Below are positions 48,764 through 58,729 of a DNA stretch of 64,000 bases, one piece after another (the first letter of the stretch is position 1; the number at the start of each line of letters is the position of its first letter). Source of the stretch: Thinopyrum elongatum (taxonomy: Eukaryota; Streptophyta; Magnoliopsida; Poales; Poaceae). The position numbers and the translations under genes are program-made. Under the pieces are notes generated by a model. It had not been told where the DNA came from and did not search any database. It worked only from the letters and a program-made list of their open reading frames with translations. The stretch spans positions 551,402,793-551,466,792 of the forward strand of contig CM022303.1 in the NCBI GenBank assembly GCA_011799875.1, given 5' to 3'.

Positions 48764-49896
48764 TGAAAGCACAAGTTCTCCCTGGGTGATTTTGCTAATT
48801 AATGTCAACATATCTCTTGTTGGACTAATACTTCTACCTAGTGTATTTCAGACAAGTTCAACAATGGCATGGCAAGGATAAGAGGATGTGGAACCCATTC
48901 AAAATGCTAAGGACACATATTGGCAAAAGCTCAAGACTCTTCATTTATATTTTAGTGATCCAAGATCACATTGAGTCCATAGGAAAGCCAATACTATTAA
49001 AAGGGGATGAGGTGTTGCTTAATGGTCTACTTGCTCAAGTGCTTAGTGATATTGCTCCAAAACCCTCAACCACTTTCTCACTTCCAAATATGTCCAAAAC
49101 TCAAAGTCAAACTCGGCCCCACCGAAATGATCTATCCGACGCCACCGAGTTCATTTGACATAGCCACTGCCAGAAACCCTAACTCCTCGGTCACACCAAT
49201 ATGGATCTCGGTCTCACCGAGATGGCCCTGCAAACTCACTGTTGCCTGTTGCAATTATTTCGGTCTTACTGAAATGTGCAATCAGTCCCACCGAGTTTGC
49301 TTGACCAACTCTCTGTTTGCTCTTTGCTAAAATCGGTCTCACCGAGTTCACAACATCTATTACCTTTTGGAGAGTGGTGTCTCCTAGATTGGTTAGGTGT
49401 CACTTGGGAGCCTCCGACAAGATTGTGGAGTTGAACCAAGAAGTTTGTAAGGGCAAGGAGATCGCCTACTTCGTGAAGATCTACCCGAGTGAGGCAAGTC
49501 CTTCGTGGGCGATGGCCATGGTGGGATAGAGAAGGTTGCTTCTTCATGGACCCTTCGTGGGTGGAGCCCTCTATGGACTCGCGCAACCGTTACCTTTCAT
49601 GGGTTGAAGTCTGCATCAACATGGATGTAGGATAGCACCACCTATCAGAACCACGCCAAAAATATCCGTGTCTTCATTGCATTTGCACACTCCAATCCCA
49701 TCTCTTTACTTTATTGCAATTAGCATGCTTTACTCTTTCTGCTGCTCATACTCTTGCCATGCTTGCTTGAAATGTATTGTGAATGCTTAAATTTGTGCTA
49801 AAACTCCAACTCAACTTGAAGAACTTAAAAATTGCCACTTTTACTTGTTGAGGGTCTAATCACCCCCCCTCTAGACCCCTCTTCTCGATCCTTTCA
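48764..49896 (+). repeat. 3' LTR of the plus-strand Copia, shortened
   Basis: TGAAAGCACAAG ... GATCCTTTCA, 1133 bp. About 455 bases are missing relative to the 5' LTR; the join is at GAGTTCA near 49343-49350, a word present at both edges of the lost block. The lost block includes the TATA-like box. Confidence 0.92.
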
Positions 49897-50048
49897 GTGG
49901 TAATCTGGAATGTGACGAGAAACAAGCTCAAAATTTATTGATGGTTCTGGGCTCGAAGCACGAAACACACCTTCATATGGCTGCCCATTTATGTTGTTCT
50001 GGCTCATCGCAAATAGTTCTTATGGATTAACCGTATGCCAGGCATCAC
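49897..50048. other. Target duplication GTGGT and class II flank
   Basis: 49897-49901 is GTGGT. The rest, with CATCGCAAATAGTTC and AACCGTATGCC, looks like the same subterminal-repeat sequence as 24000-24750. Nothing coding. Confidence 0.6.
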
Positions 50049-51439
50049 TGATAACCCACAAGTATAGGGGATCGCAACAGTTTTCGAGGGTAGAGTATTC
50101 AACTGAAATTTATTGATTCGACACTAGGGGAGCCAAAGAATATTCGTGAGTATTAGCAGTTGAGTTGTCAATTCAACCATACCTGAAAGTCTTAATATCT
50201 GTAGCAAATTTTTTAGTAGCAAAGTAGTATGGAAGTAACGGTAACGGTGGTAACATTAGCAATAGCAATTTTGTAGTGATTGTAACAACAGCACGACGAA
50301 AGTAACTTACCAAAGATCAATATGTGAAAAGCTCGTAGGCATTGGATCAGTGATGGATAATTATGTCGGATGGCATTCATCATGCAACAGTCATAACCTA
50401 GGGCGACACAGAACTAGCTCCAATTCATCAATGTAATGTAGGCATGTATTCCATATATAGTCATATGTGCTTATGGAAAAGAACTTGCATGACATCTTTT
50501 GTCCTACCCTCCCGTGGTAGCGGGATCCATAAGGAAACTAAGGGATATTAAGGCCTCCTATCAATAGAGAACCGGAACAAAGCATTAGCACTTAGTGAAT
50601 ACATGAACTCCTCAAACTATGGTAATCACCAGAAAGAATCCCAATTATTGTCACCTTGGGTTATGCGGATCTTAACTCGTAAAAGGTGTCTACAACTTGC
50701 AAGATCGGATCAAGAACACATATATATTCATGAAAACATAATAGTTTCAGATCAGAAATCATGGCACTCGGGCCCTAGTGACAAGCATTAAGCATAGCAA
50801 AGTCATAGCAACAACAATCTCAGAACATAGTGGATACTAGGGATCAAGCCCTAACAAAACTAACTCGATTACATGATAAATGTCATCCAACCCATCACCG
50901 TCCAGCAAGCCTACGAAGGAATTACTCACTCCCGGCGGTGAGCATCATGGAATTGGTGATGGAGGAAAGTTGATGATGACGACGGCGTCGATTTTCCCCT
51001 CTCTGGAGCCCCGAACAGACTCCAGATTAGCCCTCCCGATGAAGAACGGGAGGTGGCGATGGCTCTGTATCGTGAAACGCGATGAATCCTTCTCTCTGCG
51101 AATAGGTATATATGGAGTTGGACTTAGGGTTGCCGGAGCTCCAGGAGGCCCACAAGCCTGTAGGGCGCGCCCAGGGGGGTAGGCGTGCCCCTAGGGCTTG
51201 TGGCTCTTGGGCGGCCCCCCTTTAGTATCTTTTTCCGTTAGTATTTTTATATATTCCACAAAAATTCTCCGTAAATTTTTAGGTCAATCCGAGAACTTTG
51301 ATGTCTGCACAAAAATAACACCATGGCAATTCTGCTGAAAACATCGTCAGTCCGGGTTAGTTCCATTCAAATCATGGAAATTAGAGTCCAAAACAAGGGC
51401 AAAAGAGTTTGGAAAAGTAGATACGATGGAGACGTATCA
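50049..51439 (-). repeat. LTR of an Athila-like element, minus strand
   Basis: Minus strand starts TGATACGTCTCC and ends GGGTTATCA, 1391 bp. It shares the first 20 or so bases with copy A's LTR but is a different family (from memory like wheat Sabrina, unchecked). TATA-like TATATACC on the minus strand near 51107. Confidence 0.8.
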
Positions 51440-52639
51440 ACTCCCCCAAGCTTAACCCATTGCTTGTCCTCAAGCAGTTCAGTTGACAAACTGAAAGTGA
51501 CAAAGAAAAACTTTTACAAACTCTATTTGATCTTGTTGTTGCAAATATGTCTAACCAATGTTCAGGTTTTCAGCAAAGATTATGAACTAACCATATTCAC
51601 AATAACACTTAGGTCTCACATTTACTCATATCAATGGCATAACTAACTAGCTAGCAATAATAAGATATCTTGGATGACAACACTTTTTCAAAACAATCAT
51701 GATATACTATGATATAATGGTATCTCGCTAGCCCTTTCTGAGACCGCAAAACATAAATGCAGATCACCTCTGAAGTTCAAGCACTGACTAGACATTGTAA
51801 TTCATGGCAAAAGGGATCCGGTCACACTCATATGCAACATCAACTAAAAACAAAGAGTATACATGACAATAGTGCTCTCTAGTTGGTGCTTTAATAAGAA
51901 GATGATAACTCAACAATAAAAGTAAATAGATAGGCCCTTCGCAGAGGGAAGCAGGGATTTGCAGAGGTGCCAGAGCTCGAAGCTTTTAAAACAGCGATGA
52001 ATATAATTTTGAGAGGTGTGCTTTCATTGTCAACATAACAATCGAGAGATCTCACTATCTTCCATGCTAGACACATTATAGGTGGTTCCCAAACAGAATG
52101 GTAAAGTTTTTACTCCCCCTCCACCAACAAACACAAGCCATGGTTAGCCGAATCCATGGGTGCCATCCATACCAACAACGATCCAGGGGAGTTTTGTTTC
52201 ATTATTATATTTTGATTTTGATTTTGATCATAGGACTGAGCATCCCAATTACCAGCCAGTCTCTCATGAATGACAAGTGGATAAACACTCATCGTGAGAA
52301 TAACCCATCTAGCATGGAAGATACTGACAGCCCCCAGTCACTACATGAGCGATTTGGGCATACAAAATAGATTATTAGTTGAAGATTTAGAGTTTGGCAC
52401 ATGCAAATTTTCTTGGAACGGCAGGTAAATACCACATATAGGTAGATACGGTGGACTCATATGGAACAACTTTGGGTTTAAGGAAGTGGATGCACAAGCC
52501 GTATTCCCGCTTAGTACAAGTGAAGGCTAGAAAATAGATTGAGGAGCGACCAACTAGAGAGTGACAATGGTCATAAACATGCATTGAGGTTAATCAATGT
52601 TGAATACAAGCAATGAGTAGGATATAAATCACCATGAAC
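51440..52639 (-). mobile_element. Internal stub of the Athila-like element
   Basis: It begins with a polypurine-like AAGCTTGGGGGAGT (minus strand, 51440-51453) beside the LTR, followed by AT-rich noncoding sequence. It stops where the CACTA-like element begins at 52640. No coding motif. The rest of this element is not in the window. Confidence 0.65.
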
Positions 52640-53059
52640 CACTACAAAAAAACCACTTCCGTGATGATAAGTGTTTGTCACAGTAGGTCACATTTTCTGT
52701 CATGCATGTACATCCATGACGATTTTATGACAGAATCAAGATAGTCATACCTGTGCTGTCGTAGAAGTGTTCCATGACAATACCAAAATTATCATCATGG
52801 AAGTGTCCACTTCCATGACGATAAATGGCGCGTCAAGGAAGTGCTTTCGTCAAGGGTAACCAACATGTGGCATCCACCGAAACGGGTCGCCGTTAAGCTA
52901 TCGGGTTCCGGTTTGGATCCGATAACCCGTTAACAGCCAGGACCAATGGGGATTTTCCACGTGTAAAATCATCATTGGCCGGAGGAAACACGTGTCGGCT
53001 CCTTGGTGGGCCAGATGTCGTCCATCCAATGGAGGATACGTGCCTATGATACGTCGACA

Positions 53060-53905
53060 CGTGGCAGGGCCCAACAGAGGCCCATATAGGTTAAAAAGGC
53101 TGGCCCAGTCAAAGGCCCATAATATTTACTCAGGTACTAGTGGGCAAGCCCACTAACGGCCTACTTAAACATGGCCCATTTACGGCCCAAAGCCAGATCT
53201 GGCCCGTTAATTGTTCGCCAAGTATTTGGGGCCAATTACGGCCCAGTGACATTTCGGCCTGTTAGAGGCCTGATGTAGACATGGGCCCATTTTCAGCCTG
53301 GTGTGTCTTTCGGCCTGGGAATGGCCCGTGCTGCCCATGGGCCATATATGGTCCAACGTGACATCCGCCCCACTAACGGCCTGTGATCAAGGTGGCAACA
53401 GTTCAGCCGAATGTGACTTTGGGCCTGTTAAAGGCCTGTCATATAATTTGGCCCATTGATGCCTCTACTAAGCTTTCGGCCTCTCAAAGGCCCATGATAT
53501 CAGTGGGCCAGCTAAGGCCCGAGATATGTTTTGGCCTGGTAATGGCCCGTCATATAACCGGGCCAATAATGGCCCGGTCTACATTTCAGCCTGCTAAAGG
53601 CCCGTGGACGACTATTGAAAATTGAGGCCCAACATGCATTTTGGCCTGCTAAAGGCCCATGGTACCTTCTGGGCCGTAACAGGCCAGAAGAATATTCAGC
53701 ATGTTAATGGCCCGAAGCTACATGGGCCCAATTAAGCGCTGGGTCCACTAAAGGCCCAACTAAACTTTGGGCCGAACATAGGCCCGTGTAAGTTGTGAGC
53801 CTGGCGCAAAGTGTGAAGGCCCCAATGGCCTTTCAGGCCCAAGAAAGTTGTAGGCCAGCCCAATTGTGGCCCGCTAAAATGCAGGCCCGTTAGAGGCGAA
53901 AGTTT
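53060..53905. repeat. GGCCC/GGCCTG array
   Basis: More than 25 blocks of the type GGCCTGNTAAAGGCCCGT with spacers of 10-25 bases, both GGCCC and its complement GGGCC present. Degenerate, not a simple tandem repeat. Confidence 0.85.
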
Positions 53906-54203
53906 CGGCTCGGTCGCCTACATCAGATTTTCGCCATTTTTTTCAGATAGCAAATGATGGCATATATGGTAACTAGTAGGAATTAAGAACAAACCTACTC
54001 TATACAATAAAGAAATTATGGCATAGTAACTTAGAATAAACTTACACTATACAATAAAGGATTTATGGTATATTACATCCACTGGGCATCGAAGTTTGCC
54101 ACCAGTGATCATAAAGCGCAACGAAGAAGCAGATTACAAAAACTGGGCGCCATTGCAGCGTAACAAAATAATACTGAACCAAGACCACTTCCAGGACAGT
54201 TCA

Positions 54204-54674
54204 AGAAAGGTTAGCCTTGCGTGGGAGCTGCTGCGCAAGCTGCTGAGCAAGGCTGTGAGACTGGCCTAGCATGTCAGTCATAGCTTCCAGCTGTAGCTGT
54301 TTAGCAATGAGGTTCTCATTGGTGTTCTCCGCGATCTTCCTTAGAGATAGGACTTCAAGTCAAAGTTGAGTTGCAGAATGCCTTTCTGCTTGAACTTGGG
54401 ACTAAAGAAGTTGAACTGATTCAGATAGCGAATTCTGTGAGCTTGTCTAACTGCTAGTCTCAAGTAACTGGAACACTGCATCAAGACATGACTTTGGGGT
54501 TGTCTCGCTATCTTCAAGATGTTTTGCCTTCTTTGCTACAATATATGTTGGGTTTGTCTCACAGCCTTCAGCAGACTTGTGCATGCCAGCAGGCATATCA
54601 CCTTGAAACAAGCAGAGAGATGACAGGTTTTGCACGTGTATAAACAAAGATGGTAACCGTGCTGTCAATTCCAT
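54204..54674 (-). pseudogene. Transposase-accessory-like exon remnants
   Basis: Minus strand: an exon-like block from about 54602 (after a TTCAAG acceptor-like end) to a stop at 54447 (GDMPAGMHKSAEGCE, CLDAVFQLLETSS), and a downstream block about 54350-54204 that is glutamine/leucine-rich and coiled-coil-like (NENLIAKQLQLEAM, SLAQQLAQQLPRK) ending in a stop. The style matches C-terminal parts of Ptta/En/Spm TNP1-like proteins, which often end in such a helix; this is a guess from composition. The gene is incomplete. Confidence 0.4.
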
Positions 54675-55334
54675 CCAATTTCAAATTAGAAAATAAAGAG
54701 TCAGTTCAAAATATCAATAGCATAATTTGGCATTGTTCATAATGTGGGGAGCTTCACCACACTACTGGATTACAATGTCAACAAAACAAGCAGAGATGTA
54801 GGGCAAAGACAATCATTGTATCTATTTTGGTTAATGTGCATGGCATGTTGTTCAATCATCAGCCACATCAGTAAGATAAAACAAGAGATGACAAGGTGCA
54901 AACGTGGATTGCTTCACCACACACTAGATTATAGATCCACAAAAACAAGCATACATATAGGTAGTATTGAGTAATGTGCATGGTATGAATAAGGAATTTA
55001 GTTTTACAACTAAAACTTGGAACTTACAATTGTTGCGAACATGAATTTTGATAGAAACAACAAACTAAACAGCAGTTGACGATAGGGAGTATGAGCAAAT
55101 TAAACAGCAGTTGAGGATAAAGGCTTTAGAAGGACTGACATAAATTAACAGCTAACACCGGCTCAATAATGCCCTTCTCCATGTCAAGGGAAGGATAACT
55201 CAAGAATTTCAGCACAGAAACTTCTTCATAAGCATTGCCTATACTCTGCATTTTGTAGAGAGTAATTATAGAGATGATAATACTGGAAGGGATAGAGGAT
55301 AATGAAGATAAGATGCAGATTGATGCTACATAAT
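54675..55334. other. AT-rich, intron-like, no clear gene
   Basis: Two diverged copies of a segment with GCTTCACCACAC(ACT)A and ATGTGCATGG(CT)ATG (54750-54850 and 54905-54985). A short minus-strand open stretch (about 55334-55126) may be another exon of the same remnant. Confidence 0.4.
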
Positions 55335-56259
55335 TGTCGTGGGTGAACACGATCACCTATGGGGCCATCGGCCCCTTTGTGGTTCGGCGAGGGGGAAGAT
55401 CACGTTGCACAAAGAGCGGAGGCCATGGGACAGCACAACAGTGGTGACATTAGTGGTTTTTACCCAGGTTTGGGCCACTGGGAAGCGTAAAACCCTACTC
55501 CTGCTTTGGTGGATTGGATGGGGGAACATGATAAACACGCAACGCTCAAGCCCGGCAAGGTGGCCTCGGGGAGAGCAGCTACGCGCGTACAAATGTGCAA
55601 GGGTCCGAATCCTTTGCTAGGTTGCCTTGGACATCCTTTTATAGCTCAAGGGGTAACCATAGTGGCAAAACAGTCTTTATCTAGTGATTAGATAGCAAAC
55701 AGTGCTATCATACCTAACTCTGGTAGTTAGGACAAAGTGCTTTAAATGCACTACTAGGTGTCGTGCTGAGGGTGAAGCCCGGCAAGCCTGCCGAGCCACT
55801 TAATCATATTCTGCTTATCTGTTAGACACGCATGTGGACGGGTGTCACATGGGTGTAATCTGTCTTCCAATGGGCTGCCACGTTCCTGGTGGAGGCCACT
55901 TAATCACCTGGAGGCTTGACACCGCATTGATAAGTGATTTGCGTTGTGGTGCGGTGGAGCGGTGGTTCCTCGGCGGGAGTCCTCGCCCTTGGCAGACCCG
56001 GCAAGCCTGCCGGGGAAATCTTGGACTTGTCCCTGGGGCGGCCTCGACCCGGCCAGGTTCTCCTGCCCGGCATGGGAGGCCTTCCCAAGGTGATGCTCTG
56101 CTGTCTTGTTTTGACTTGGTCTTCTTGATCCTTCCTTTGATCTCACGAAGAGCGGTTCCTCTGGCTTGGCCTTGCCTTGTATGTTGGTGCCGAACATGTG
56201 ATGCTAGCACGCCTGGGTATAAGTCCAGGCAACAAATCTGAATGTTTGTTGCACCGACA
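55335..56259 (-). repeat. Gypsy-type LTR, minus strand
   Basis: Plus strand TGTCGTGGGTGA ... GCACCGACA (925 bp), ends TGTCG/CGACA. The polypurine tract at 56260 shows that it is the 3' LTR of a minus-strand element. It contains CCGGCAAGCCTGCCGG-type palindromes at about 55778-55798 and 55999-56017. Confidence 0.65.
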
Positions 56260-56273
56260 GGAGCCCCCGGGCC
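56260..56273 (-). other. Polypurine tract
   Basis: GGCCCGGGGGCTCC on the minus strand, abutting the LTR. Confidence 0.6.
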
Positions 56274-56397
56274 TGGCCCATACATGCCGCCTGGCATCAT
56301 TGGGGTAGGCCCCAACAAATACACAGGCGCATGCTTTGGCCAAACCGCAATGGGATTCATGTCTTTCTTGATATCTTCCTTTCCCCTTCATTAACCT

Positions 56398-57064
56398 GTG
56401 ATTGAATCAGTTTCCGGTTTTCCCGTGAGTCATGCTGAACGACATGGGGCAATCCACATAGTGGCCCTGCGCAGCCGTCTTCGGCTTCCTACCCCTTTCG
56501 CAAGGGTGATGGAGGTAGAACAGCCACCAGGGTTGAAGTTGCACATGAGGGGCTGCTGTAACGGCAGCATGCGGGCGGATGTAGAGTTCCTCGTACCTCA
56601 TGTCATGCTTCTCCGGCGTGGCTGGAAAACTTTTGCTCGTGCCCATAGCTTGGCGGCGGGGCATGTTCTCCATTTTAAATTAATGGAGGCCAACATGCTC
56701 TCCATCAAGGTCTTCGGGCATTCAGGTGCTTACTTAGGGTGCTACACGGAGAGCTCGACCGACGATGAAAGCTCCTCCTTGAGTGACAGCGACAAAGAGG
56801 ACAGTGACGATGGCGCCGAGCGGGAGGACGATGGCTTGGATTCCAGCTGAGTGCCGGACGCACCGTCACCATCAGCTGGGCGCCGGCAACACCATCATCT
56901 ACACCTGGGTCTTCTCCCCCCCGGCAGAGCGATTTGCCAGGGTGTTGGGTGTGGATGTCTCCGCCTCCTCCAGCTGGACCGCGACAGGCTTCCTCGTGGA
57001 CTCCGGCTTCGTCTTCCCTGCCAGTGTCCCTCCGGTCGCGTTCCGTTGGTCCTGGCGGTGGTGA
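56398..57064 (+). pseudogene. B3-domain gene remnant, antisense in a gypsy element
   Basis: The plus frame, open to 56850, contains a B3-like core (MRADVEFLVPHVMLLRRGW, KTFARAHSLAAGHVLHFKL, LSIKVFGHSGA), then an acidic tail (SSTDDESSSLSDSDKEDSDD). Order and spacing match the second half of plant B3 DNA-binding domains. A shifted frame (56783-57064) then carries more coding-like sequence, so a frameshift or a stop ended the gene. The surrounding gypsy LTR is on the minus strand, so this gene is antisense to its carrier. No exon start or promoter was identified. The Athila-like element at 57156 cuts it off. Confidence 0.6.
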
Positions 57065-57155
57065 CCAGGGCATCGCCTAGCCGTTCCCTCCGTCCATCAC
57101 CTTCTTCTGCGCTCTCCCGAGCTTGTCAGGCTGCATCCCGTGGGCCCTGACGGGG

Positions 57156-58715
57156 TGATGTCTACTACGCAACTTTATTCTTGTAGACTCGTGTTGGGCC
57201 TCCAAGCGCAGAGTTTTGTAGGACAGTTGCAATTTTCCCTCAAGTGGATGACCTAAGGTTTATCAATCCGTGGGAGGCGTAGGATGAAGATGGTCTCTCT
57301 CAAACAACCCTGCAACCAAATACAAGAAATCTCTTGTGTCCCCAACAAACCCAATACAATGGCAAATTGTATAGGTGCACTAGTTCGGCGAAGAGATGGT
57401 GATAAAAGTGTAATATGGATGGTAGAAGTATATTTTTATAATCTGAATAAATAAAAACAGCAAGGTAGCAAGTGACAAAAGTGAGCACAAACGGTATTGC
57501 AATGCTTGAAAACAAGGCCTAGGGTCCGTACTTTCGCTAGTGCAACCTCTCAACAATGCTAATATAATTGGATCATATAACCATCCCTCAAAGTGTGATG
57601 AAGAATCACTCCAAAGTTCCTATCTAGCGGAGAACATAAGAATAAATTGTTTGTAGGGTACGAAACCACCTCAAAGCTATTCTTTTTGATCGATCTATCC
57701 AAGAGTTCGTACTAAAATAAAATTCAAAGCAAATTCAGATTCGTAATGCTCAATCCAACACAAAGAACCTCAAAGAGTGCCCCAAGATTTCTACCGGAGA
57801 AACAAAGACAAGAATGTGCATCAACCCCTATGCATAGATTACCCCAATGTCACCTCGGGAATCCGCGAGTTGAGTGCCAAAACATAAATCAAGTGAATCA
57901 ATACGATACCCCATTGTCACCACGGGTATTCATAGCAAGACATACATAAAGTGTTCTCAAATCCATAAAAGTATTCAATCTGATAAAACAAAATCTCAAA
58001 GGGAAAACTCAATTCATCACAACAAGATAGAGAGGGAAAAACACCTTATGATCCGACTATATTAACAAAGCCCGTGATACATCAAGATCATGACATCTCA
58101 AGAACACGAGAGAGAGAGATTATACACATAGCTACTGGTACAAACCATCAGCCCCGAGGTTGGACTACTCCCTCCTCATCGTGGTGGTCGCCGGGATGAT
58201 GAAGATGGCCACCGGTGATGATCTCCCCCTCTGGCAGGGTGTCAGAACGGGGTCTAGATTGGATCTCGTGGATACAGAGGCCTTGCGGTGGCGGAACTTC
58301 TGATCTAGGGTCTCCCCGAGTGTTTTTGGAATATTTGGCAATTTATAGGGCGAAGAGGCGGTGCGGGAGGCCACCGAGGTGGGCACAACCCACCGGGGCG
58401 CGCCTGGGGGCCCAGGCGCACCCTGGTGGATTGTGCCCCCCTCGGGGCACCCCCCAGGTGCTGCTCTGGCACATTGGATGTCTTCTGGTCCATAAAAAAT
58501 CCACAAAAAGTTTCGCTGCGTTTTGACTCCGTTTGGTATTGATTTTCTGCGATGTAAAAAACAAGCAAAAAACAGCAACTAGCACTGGGCACTATGTCAA
58601 TAAGTTAGTCCCAAAAATGATATAAAGTTGCTATAAAATGATTTCAAAACATCCAAGAATGATAATATAAGAGCATGAATACTTCATAAATTATAGATAC
58701 GTTGGAGACGTATCA
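57156..58715 (-). repeat. 3' LTR, Athila-like copy B
   Basis: Minus strand TGATACGTCTCC ... GTAGACATCA, 1560 bp. TATA-like CTATAAA on the minus strand near 58342. Confidence 0.9.
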
Positions 58716-58729
58716 GCATCCCCAAGCTT
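58716..58729 (-). other. Polypurine tract, copy B
   Basis: AAGCTTGGGGATGC on the minus strand, directly before the LTR. Confidence 0.75.

Larger units (their letters stand above)
41260..49896 (+). mobile_element. Copia retrotransposon, complete but decayed
   Basis: 8.6 kb with LTRs 41260-42850 and 48764-49896, tRNA-Met primer site, gag-pol with integrase before RT, a long 3' spacer, polypurine tract and an exact GTGGT duplication. The coding part has two in-frame TAG stops, one TGA and one frameshift. It sits in the flank of the split coiled-coil gene. Confidence 0.93.
23990..50048. mobile_element. Composite class II (CACTA-like) region with insertions
   Basis: Left edge: CTATACAAACGGTTTTTAAC near 23994, replacing Copia pol. 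The interior has many short CGCACACGGTT / AACCGTGTGTG words in both orientations (24050-24750, 27460-27830, 29730-29770, 32390-32450, 50010-50030), captured exons and tandem arrays. Such subterminal repeats with gene capture are typical of CACTA elements. It contains no transposase that I can see. CTATCRCAAACG-like starts recur at 29733 and 32398, so more than one element may be nested. The right terminus is hidden by the Athila-like LTR at 50049. Two retrotransposons (33383-40771, 41260-49896) were inserted later. Confidence 0.5.
52640..55334. mobile_element. CACTA-like element, one end visible
   Basis: Starts CACTACAAAAAAACCAC. The first 400 bases hold repeated CATGACGAT / ATCATCATGG words in both orientations. 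Then comes a GGCCC-rich array (53060-53905) and minus-strand exon remnants. The matching GTAGTG end is not found before the gypsy LTR at 55335, which either cuts it or replaces it. Confidence 0.65.

Noticed and set aside
55845..56360. 171-codon minus-strand frame in the gypsy LTR
   Set aside because: Lies across an LTR and its polypurine tract, P/G/R-rich, no domain.
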